The notes below the pieces were generated by a model. It did no database searches. It was not told where the DNA came from and saw nothing but the letters and a program-made list of their open reading frames with translations. 25,442 nucleotides of DNA from NCBI RefSeq assembly GCF_000485595.1, contig NW_014577274.1, positions 44,069 through 69,510 on the forward strand, in the 5' to 3' direction. The stretch comes from Priapulus caudatus. Its lineage: Eukaryota > Priapulida > Priapulimorpha > Priapulimorphida > Priapulidae. Positions 9,801-19,200 of this stretch are shown here, in pieces. The stretch's first letter is position 1. Every line of letters starts with the position of its first letter. The position numbers were made by a program, and so were the translations under genes.

Positions 9801-10740
9801 ACATAATCTCTATCTTTGAACCGTATGATCTACACTACTCTAGGTCTAAACATATAACACCTAACATGCTACCCTAGAACTCTTACAATGGAAGAAACCT
9901 TACTAGTTTTATGGCACTTTACTCTAACAAAAATTCAAAACTTTAGATAGAAAGGCTGCTCATCATCCACTTGCAATTTCCTATTTACCGCCAAACACAG
10001 CCAATGCCCGCCACCTATCGGTTGCTATATAATTTATCTTCTTCTGGAAGTTTTACCACTTTTTTTATCATATTTTCTTAATCTTATTAATTTATTAACC
10101 ATACTGATCTCGATATACTAACTGTGTGTGTGTGTGTTGTGTGGTTCAAGGATAAAGATGATGTCTATATATATACTACGATATACATATGTTACATTGT
10201 TAGTATGTGGAGATCAGCACGCCCACACTGGCCACAGCAACAGTGACGTTAATGATTACCGCTCCTGCTCGTAACGGCCGCTAGGGCCTACTCACTAGAG
10301 TCAGTGTAGCGAACGCAGTCAAGCGTAACATGACGACTGGTATTATACAGGTTACAGCAACAGGTACAGTTTGTTAGCGATCATGGTCAGTGGGGTTGGA
10401 AGGGATAGTTTACAAATTTAGATTTAGCATGGGAAGTATTATAGTGAGTGTAGCATTTCATGTGGTGAATACGCATGTAAATTAAACGTAATTCGTAGAA
10501 ATAAAAAAAAACAGCTTCTTAATAATTATTGATATAGATTGTAAACTTATTAAGTATTGAAGTAAACACATCAATTCACTTCCAAAAACCACTTGCGGTC
10601 GAACACAAATATTACCTGTCGGATAGTTCTGTACATCGCGTAGAACCAAGAAAGGATGAACCTGACCCACTAACTAACATTAGTCATCGCTACTTCCTTT
10701 AATCCTTTTACATCTACGTACTACTACTAGTACGGAACAG
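9801..10740. other. AT-rich intergenic DNA
   Basis: No convincing exon or repeat was found, apart from a short TG run (10124-10141) and a GC-richer patch at about 10205-10400 that could hold promoter or untranslated sequence. Confidence 0.4.
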
Positions 10741-10772
10741 CGCTATTTCGATAGTGCTCCCGTTAAGCCAAG
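10700..10772 (+). other. possible 5' UTR exon of the DD3-3-like gene
   Basis: A consensus donor AAG|GTGAGT ends at 10772. It could pair with the acceptor TTTACAG at 12245, two bases before the DD3-3-like start codon. The left limit is nominal. The inferred intron would contain the telomere-like tract and the CAGGGTTCTCCC element. Splice-signal inference only. Confidence 0.3.
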
Positions 10773-10906
10773 GTGAGTTGCGTAAATTTGGTTTTGATTT
10801 CATGTTGCAGGCCTAACGTATACAGTACCGAGTACTCAGTACTGCAGTAGTTTTGTTGTAACGTGTTTGTTGTAGTTTTGTTGTCCATATCAAGACTCAA
10901 GAGTCC

Positions 10907-11130
10907 ATAATAGAGACTCTCGATAATAATATTAATAATCTCTCGATAATAATAATCAACTCTCTAATTATGGACTCGTGATCCATTAGATACAATAATG
11001 TAACCCAAACCCTATCCTCTTGGGTTTGGGTTACATTATTGTATCTAGTGATCCATATGCATATTATAATATCTCGATAATAATAATCGACTCTCTAATA
11101 ATCTCTAATTATGGACTCTTGATCCATATC
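10907..11130 (+). repeat. tandem ATAATAATC/GGACTC repeat block
   Basis: The segment TCTCGATAATAATAATC, then ACTCTCTAAT, ATTATGGACTC and GATCCAT occurs twice (about 10932-10986 and 11072-11136), with a partial copy before it. The mini hairpin element at 10987-11047 has inserted into this block. Confidence 0.7.
10987..11047. mobile_element. perfect 26-bp hairpin with 9-bp flanking repeats
   Basis: Arms 10987-11012 and 11022-11047 are perfect complements over 26 bp with a 9-nt loop. The hairpin is flanked exactly by GTGATCCAT (10978-10986 and 11048-11056). The structure is that of an insertion with a 9-bp target duplication. A 9-bp duplication is typical of Mutator-like transposases; that assignment is inference. 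Confidence 0.85.
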
Positions 11131-11598
11131 ATATGCATATATATGATTGTAACTTTTTAAACACCAGCCTGATATGGCTTTGCGCTACTGTAGTTAATTG
11201 TGTCATCTCATCCGTCTAATATTAATAACATTCGTACGCCTGCAACAATAGGAATAGCATACATATACATATACATGATACATGATATACGTAGCACATA
11301 TACGTATATATATATATATATATAGGGGTTCTATGTTATTAATTTCTAGTGGTCTAGCTTGTCTGACCTAGCAACAATTTCCAAGGGGGACATGATTATC
11401 TCCCTTCTATATCGATAGGTTGATTATAAATTGGCAGTGGCTACGGGTACGGTAGTCGTATCTTAATGTCTCGAGGCTACGGGTACGGGAGTCCATTCGC
11501 TTTCATACTTAACGAGACAAAGATGGCGGGCGGTGGCGCCAGATTTCGAAATAACGCCTTGGGAAATAAATTCACGATTTGAGAGTTAGATGAGCTAG

Positions 11599-11679
11599 AA
11601 CCCTAACCCTAACCCTAACCCTAACCCTAACCCTAACCCTAACCCTAACCATAACCTTAACCCTAACCCTAACCCTAAC
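11599..11679 (+). repeat. interstitial telomere-like (CCCTAA)n tract
   Basis: Thirteen or so CCCTAA units, two of them mutated (CATAAC, CTTAAC). This is the complement of TTAGGG, the common metazoan telomere repeat. It lies internally between two genes, so it is interstitial. Confidence 0.92.
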
Positions 11680-11732
11680 GCCAAAAAGGGGCTTCAACGA
11701 ACAACGGCTACCGTACCTCCAGCCACTGCGTT

Positions 11733-12213
11733 CAGGGTTCTCCCCAGGATGAAATTCAAACAGGGGGGAGGGGAGGGGGGGGGGCTAGGGGGGGCGTGTT
11801 TTATACCGTACCACTAATTAATGCGTAAAATCGCCACCACACCATAGACGGTATTTGGGGTTCTTATATATATAAGCAAGAGCAGATAAAGAAGGCTGCT
11901 TTCTGCTTTCTTTATCTGCTCTTGATATAAGGTAGCCGAGTCGGTGTACAGTTAGTGTTGGGTGTGGGACAGGTTGACTTTTTGTACTTGTGTATTGTCT
12001 GCAGTGCATGCGTGGTACTGTAAAAATACACGCGCCGGGTGTCCTGGTCAAATGGTACTTCTTGACGATCGATTCCCGCGCTGGCAAACTTTTATTGTGG
12101 TGGAATTTAATCGGGGCGGAGGTAATTTAAACGGGGCGCAACGATTGAAACAGGGGGGAGTTTTCCCAAACGGGGCGCGCGCACCCCGTTTGCGCAACGT
12201 AGGGAGAACCCTG
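11733..12213. mobile_element. CAGGGTTCTCCC-ended element with 5-bp target duplication
   Basis: The inverted ends CAGGGTTCTCCC are perfect over 12 bp. GCGTT flanks both sides (11728-11732 and 12214-12218). The CAGGG start suggests a hAT-type nonautonomous element; a 5-bp duplication fits only some hAT subgroups. It contains G-rich runs, repeated CGGGGCG motifs and a nested hairpin. It ends 34 bp before the DD3-3-like start codon. Confidence 0.75.
11877..11924. mobile_element. 48-bp hairpin with 7-bp flanking repeats, nested
   Basis: 17-bp arms CAAGAGCAGATAAAGAA (11877-11893) and the perfect complement (11908-11924) enclose a 14-nt loop. They are flanked by ATATAAG on both sides (11870-11876 and 11925-11931). 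The hairpin lies within the CAGGGTTCTCCC element. Confidence 0.75.
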
Positions 12214-12247
12214 GCGTTATAAATTTTACCTTGCCCACTTTACAGGG

Positions 12248-12406
12248 ATGGCTTCACGAGTGACCATATTGCACACAGCATGCTTTCTCGCATTACTGCA
12301 CAGCTGTTTTGGCGATGTATACTTTCACAACCCCAAGGGATCTAACAATCGCTTAAATGAGAAGTCTGCAGCTAGGACCAATGCAAATAGAGTATTTGAT
12401 TCTCAG
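12248..12406 (+). CDS. DD3-3-like exon 1 (signal peptide)
   Basis: 53 codons from ATGGCTTCACGA, preceded by the acceptor-like TTTACAGGG. They encode the signal peptide and the start of the mature protein, ending NRVFDSQ. The donor is GTAAGT, phase 0. Confidence 0.9.
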
Positions 12407-13177
12407 GTAAGTGTTCTTGCAACTGCCCATATCGTTTTGGTTTATTTTGACAGTAAAACTGGTCACATGTTGTACATCCATTTCTAAGTAAGAATTCTGT
12501 ATTCAATGAGATTACAAAATCACTGTGTGTGTTGACATTAGAGAGACATGACTCATACAGTAAAGTGCATGGTTGCACATAGTATCTAGTGATAAGAGCG
12601 TATTAGGGCGGATATGTGTAACCTGTTTCTGAAGGATCTTGCTGCTATATCTGCGAAATAGGGATGTACCGAAAGACGCACTTGTGTGTCATGCATCCTT
12701 ATAACCTATTGGAACTTCACACAGCTTGCAAGCAGTTATAGATATTGAAGGAGAATATATCATCTTGCTTTTTCCCTCGTATTTGTTTTTGCACCAAATA
12801 CTTTCATGAGATATACAGAACGACTGTAGTATACACACGCATCTATGCATCATGGAATGAACATAATATCGGTGTGTTTATTTTGGCACAATAAAGACAA
12901 CTGCATTTCTAGGCACATTTACTTTCTGAAACGTTTCTGAATGTCTTATTTAATTGCTGATACAACTCTGTTTGTAATGAAGATATCTGTATACGTTTAC
13001 TTGGTAAGCTTATCTATGTACATATTATAATATAAACATAGCTAGACTTCCCCACGCATGTACCTCACCGTATCTAGATATTTTAATTTATATTATAGCT
13101 TACGTATAGAATAAGAGATATATATTATTATATATATAGTATAGTAACTATAGTATATATATATTATTATAAGTTAC

Positions 13178-13212
<35 letters not shown>

Positions 13213-16200
13213 ATGATAGAAGAGAGAGCCGAGAGAGAGAGAGAGAGAGAGACCGCACGAGAGATAGACAAATTAAAAATCAGGGACAGGCCAGATGTGG
13301 AATGAAAATAAATAATTAGAAAAATAGAATGAGGTGTCCAAATTTTAATCAGCAGAGGCTCTCTTTCGGAGAATAGTTAGCAGCGCACCTACTCACCACA
13401 TAGTACTATCTAAGGCAGAAAAGTGTCTCTTATTNNNNNNNNNNNNNNNNNNNNNNNNNNNNNNNNNNNNNNNNNNNNNNNNNNNNNNNNNNNNNNNNNN
13501 NNNNNNNNNNNNNNNNNNNNNNNNNNNNNNNNNNNNNNNNNNNNNNNNNNNNNNNNNNNNNNNNNNNNNNNNNNNNNNNNNNNNNNNNNNNNNNNNNNNN
13601 NNNNNNNNNNNNNNNNNNNNNNNNNNNNNNNNNNNNNNNNNNNNNNNNNNNNNNNNNNNNNNNNNNNNNNNNNNNNNNNNNNNNNNNNNNNNNNNNNNNN
13701 NNNNNNNNNNNNNNNNNNNNNNNNNNNNNNNNNNNNNNNNNNNNNNNNNNNNNNNNNNNNNNNNNNNNNNNNNNNNNNNNNNNNNNNNNNNNNNNNNNNN
13801 NNNNNNNNNNNNNNNNNNNNNNNNNNNNNNNNNNNNNNNNNNNNNNNNNNNNNNNNNNNNNNNNNNNNNNNNNNNNNNNNNNNNAAATAGGATGAGGTGT
13901 CAAATTTTAATCAGCAAGCTTTTGAGAATAGTTGTCTTTACCAGGCTATACAATAGTGACTATTAAGGCAGAAGTGCCTATATTCTTGAGCTGACGGCGT
14001 GTTTTTTACCTAGCATGTGATGAGATTTCTTGAATTTTTAAGTTGTCATGTTGTCATTTGAATACGTGGTTTTCATGTGAGTTTGACCCTGGTCCACAAC
14101 ATTGCATCCCAATTCAGATTGCATCGGCAATAATAACATTTAGAGGTTTTAGTGATGAACAACAATTGGTCATTTCAGAAATTATGACAGAGTGAGTTTA
14201 CACGCTCTCAATTTTAACTTGCAGAAATATTTCCAAAGCGGGACCTTCAAGCAGTATGGCGACGGAGAGGCGCAAAGCTATTTAACTCTTGAGTGGACTA
14301 ATCAGCATGGCTGTGGTGGTGATGAAGACACTGATCCTCACAAGCAGAATTGTAACATCGTTCTGCAGTACATGTGCCAGGATGAGGATGTTTCTGGTTA
14401 GCATCAATTAGTGTAAAACTTTGTAATACTTACAACTATAACTATCATGTAGCACCACACTAAAACTAGTATTACAACTATACATATATATATAAGGACT
14501 GCTAGGTGTGCAAAAGATTAATGATGTGCACTGTAGAAGAGTTGGTTCTGACATTATTTTCTAGGCAGGAGTAGGAGTAAAACACTGAATAATTTAGTTT
14601 TATGTTTAACATAACATAAAATAACATATATGGTTCATATATCTAAATATCTAGTGTGATATAACGTTACCCAAGCATTCTATTTGGATATAAAAAGTTG
14701 CGAGGTTGAGCCATGAATATAAAATGTATTTGATAGGTGCCACGGAGAAGCTACGAGATGGCGTCAACACCAATACACAGAAATTCACTGCACTGAAGAA
14801 AAAAGACGAGAATCTGACACAGAAAAAAGCACGACAAGCTGCTGATGTTGACGTCAACATGGCATACCACGAAACCTGGGAGTGGTACGACAAATGCCGC
14901 AACAGGGAGCGATGCAAAGGTGGGCCGACCATGAACTTGAGAGCTTGGCATATATTTACTCTTATCGACTGTCCATCTGCTTATCATGTTCTTTTGTCCC
15001 ACGTGCAATAGTTTAACAAAATAGATCTTTTAATTATATGGGAATTTTTTATTGACTGTCTCTACAGGTCTATTTACTGCCGATCAGCAGCTCACAACCA
15101 ACAATGGGCTAGGTTACAGTGGCGCCATCTATACCAGACAAAATAAAAATGGCAACAGGCGTGGATACGAGTGTCCTGAGGAGAGAGATTACTACCCTTA
15201 TTGGCATCCGACCCCGTGGAAAGATATTGCAATACTACCAATCAATATGTCGTTATGCAGGTATTTCATTTTTCCTATAATGTTATAGTATCACCTTCTA
15301 TTATGTCTAATGTGATATATTTTAGTACATATGGTAGCTATATCAGCACATGTTGTACAACAAGTAAATTATACCAAAATACGTAATAAAAACCGGAAAT
15401 CTAGGTTTTTACATCTTAATGGTTAAACTCATCAATCCTCCTTCAGTGAGTGAATCTGTCTCATTTCAACATTACGCAGGCCTATCCTGTAGTCATCAAA
15501 GCATTTCTAGTGGCTTTCCTGTTCTAATAGTAATTAGTGGGTGTTCTAATATTGAGAAACTTGTTGTAGCTACCATGAGAAGGAGAGCTTTAATGTCGTT
15601 CCACGATATGAATGCCTGGAGCTGTACGTTGGAACAAAAACTATTAGGCACTGGTCTCGCTGGAACAATGAAAATGATTGCAAAACGAATGGAGGGCAGT
15701 GGACTCCATTCTATAACTATTTGGAGAAGGCACCAGGTCTCAAAATTAGAATTCAGAGTATATCTAATAATCTAACTTATTTTGAAGTAATATTAATGTA
15801 TCTATGTACTAACACAGATTCGATTAGTAAATGAATTAATACTAACTACTAATGTCACAAGTGCAGCTTCTAAAAGTTATGCACAACATTAAAACCAAAT
15901 TCACCTAATTTTATTGAATGCCCTAGCCTGAACTCTACAATGGTTAGTAACAGGAGGACCAGCACAGCATCTGTTTTGCTTGTTGCAGCATATAAAAACG
16001 AGGCCACTTGTAAACAGCAAACTAAGAATGGCTACACCTACATATGGGGTAGACCTCTCGGCGAATATACGGAACAATGTCTAGTGGCGCTGGATGCCCC
16101 TGAATGCAAGGCTGCTCCATGGACCAGGTACTAAATTTCATGACTTATAATCACATTAAAAATTATGTTTAATATGATGAATGTATGTATAGATACATTT

Positions 16201-19200
16201 TATATGTAAGTTCATGTTATTATGCTAATTTATTTATTTACCTTGGTTACATTTTTTCATGTTATTTTTTATCTTTGTGTTGAACCTATTTTTGATTTAT
16301 GTAATAGCGGAAATTAAACTTAACTACTTTAATGAAAATATAAATGAATTATGTAATATGTTAAATTACATAATTATGTACCTGTTTATTGGTAGGTCTA
16401 ATCACCTGGGTAACACGAAAGGAGGCAGAGCAAGCAACTATACTTGGACTCTTCCATTCTTCCCTTCTGGAAATACCAAACAGTGTGTTGTGCGCATTAG
16501 GTGGGTTATCGCAAAATAATTTACTAATATTGCTTCTATTATATCTGCATTTATTGAAAGTAAGTTTTGTCTACATGTGTAAAGAAGCCAAGTAAAAATA
16601 AAAAACTAGGTTCCTAGATGAAGTAGCGAGGTTATATTACATAGCTACCAGAACAGGCAGCAGATAAAATTATGTACAAAACTGTCATTTATTTATTTTT
16701 CAATTTGAAAAATGTTTAAATATTTTGGTTTTTTAAATTTTTATTGTATTTAATTGTATTAATTGCATTTATCACTTTTCATCGCATTAATTGCATTTTA
16801 TTTTGTCAACGCAGTGGCTGAGCTGTGTCATAATGGCATGACTTTGATACATTAGGTATAACATATCGACGGACGACTACGATCCGTTCAACACGAACTC
16901 CAGCCAGAATCACAACAAACAGGCCGGCATCGTGTCGCCCATACAGCAGAACCCCCTGGTGGACATCGGAGCGGGGAACACGCCGCTGCAGCTCGCCATC
17001 AACACGGCGCAGTTCGGAAGGACGTTCCAGGACCGCTCGCACGTGTTCGAGTTGCGGCCACGTCCGAGCGGACTGGAGAAGCAGAGGATTTACAATCTGA
17101 ACGTCCGCGGCAAGCGAGGCAACATAGTGCAGGTGTGATTGTGGTGCATGTGCGTGTGTGCGTGCGCGTGCGTTTGTGGTGCCAAGCGCGTAGCCATGGG
17201 AGGGGGGTCCTGGGACCCTAGGACCCCCCAATCAAAATCAAAATGCAAAAAAAAAAAACCGCGTAGCTGTTCTAATCCTGGCCTCGTTAAAAAAATTAAC
17301 GTTAAAAAATTGGCGTAGTTAGGGGGGCCATGTGGGGGCCATTGCCCCCTTGTTGATCCAAAAGTAAAAAAAAAAAAAGAAAGAATTGTTTCACTAAAAA
17401 TAGAATTGTCGTAGTCAGAATGAAGGCTGTACATGTGCCTCAAATACCATCTCCTGCGATCTACATTTTCAAAATTTTCTGGGGGAGGCCCCCCATACCC
17501 CCACCTGTTTTAACCCCCTCCTTGGTGGAATCTTGGATCGGCCACGGCATCGGTGTCGTTTTAGAGCTGCAGAAGAAATAATATTGTCAACAAAACAGCA
17601 TCTAAATTGATTTTAAAGCACTATTTTTACATTTAATAAAAAATTTTAGACCACCAAACAGACCACCCTTGTTACTCGCTCGAGGACCCCCCTAATCCAA
17701 ATTCCTGGATACGCCCTTGTAGTGGTGCGTGTGCGTGTGCGTGTGTGTGTTTGTGGTGCGTGTTCGTGTGTGTGTTTGTGGTGCGTGTGTGTGTTTGTGG
17801 TGCGTGTGCGACTGTGTGTGCGTGTGCGTGCGTGCATGTGTGCGTACATGTATGGGTGAGTGCGTGCGTATGTGTCTGTATCTGTGGACGTGTGCGTATG
17901 CATGTGTGTGTACATGTGTGGGTGGGTGCGTGCGTACGTGTCTGTGTGATTGAATTTTGCTTGTGTGACTGTGATAGCCACAGTATGTTTAAATTTGTTG
18001 GTGCTAACTGTATGCTTCAGGTTTACCCAGCAGTAGAATACGATTTCATTCCGAATGATCTACACGTCACTACAGCCGACCTTGTTCATGTCCAGTGGAC
18101 AGCTTGAGTAACAGCAATTGTCTAGAGTAACAATAAAATGTCTTAGAACCTTCGTATTCACCGAAAACTGCCAGTTTCGAACTAATCGTTTTTGTAAACA
18201 TTCGTTTTCTGTCATCTTGAACTAACAGGAAGTATGGATTAGCTTGTGGCGCCACCGCTTATCTGCAATACCCCCAGTACAGGGACGCACTTGTTTTCAA
18301 TTCATCACCGACACAAATACAAGTTTACCAATTCTGCCATTAGACATTGTCGCGACACGATAAAATGCATTGCTGTTATGATGTGTTCATATCCAATTTT
18401 CTATGCTATAACTGCATAAAATCTTCTTTTTTTTAATGTTGGTGTAATCAGTGATATTTTCGCTGTCAGGTGAGACTATATTCAGCTATATTTAGTTTTT
18501 CTGAGCAAAAATCTCGCAATACACACTTTAAAAGCGCGTAGCTGGCCTAATCCTGGCCTCGTTAAAAAAATTAACGTTAAAAAATTGGCGTAGTTAGGGG
18601 GGGGGCCATGTGGGGGCCATGATCCGAAAGTTAAAAAAAAGAGAATTGTTCCACTAAAAATAGAATTGTCGTAGTCAGAATGAAGGCTGTACATGTACTC
18701 AAAAAGTGCCTCAAATACCATCTCCTGCGATCTACATTTTCAAAATTTTCTGGGGGAGGACCTCCATACCCCCCATCTGTTTTAAACCCCCTCCTTGGAA
18801 TCTTGGATCGGTCACGACATCGGTGTTGTTGTAGAGCTGCAGAAGAAATAGTATTGTCAACAAAACAGCATCTAAATTGATTTTAAAGCACTATTTTTAC
18901 ATTTAACTAAAAAAAAAATTCAGACCACCAAACAGACCACCCTTGTTACTCGCTCGAGGACCCCCCTAATCCAAATTCCTGGCTACGCCCTTGTAGTGGT
19001 GCGTGTGCGTGTTTGTGGTGCGTGTGCGTGTGCGGGTGTGTGTGCGGGTGTGCGTGCGGGTGTGTGTGCGTGCATGTGTGGGTGAGTGCGTGCGTACGTG
19101 TCTGTATCTGTGCACGTGTACGTATGCATGTGTGTGTACATGTGTGGGTGGGTGCGTGCGTACGTGTCTGTGTGGTTAAATTTTGCTTGTGTGACTGTGA

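Noticed and set aside
11740-12200. G-rich runs as a candidate regulatory island
   Set aside because: They lie inside a transposon-like element with clear inverted ends, which explains them better.
13423-13903. 155-157 codon frames
   Set aside because: They consist of undetermined bases in the assembly gap.
17729-17953. Cys/Val-rich frame and its His/Thr-rich antisense
   Set aside because: Translation of a GT microsatellite.
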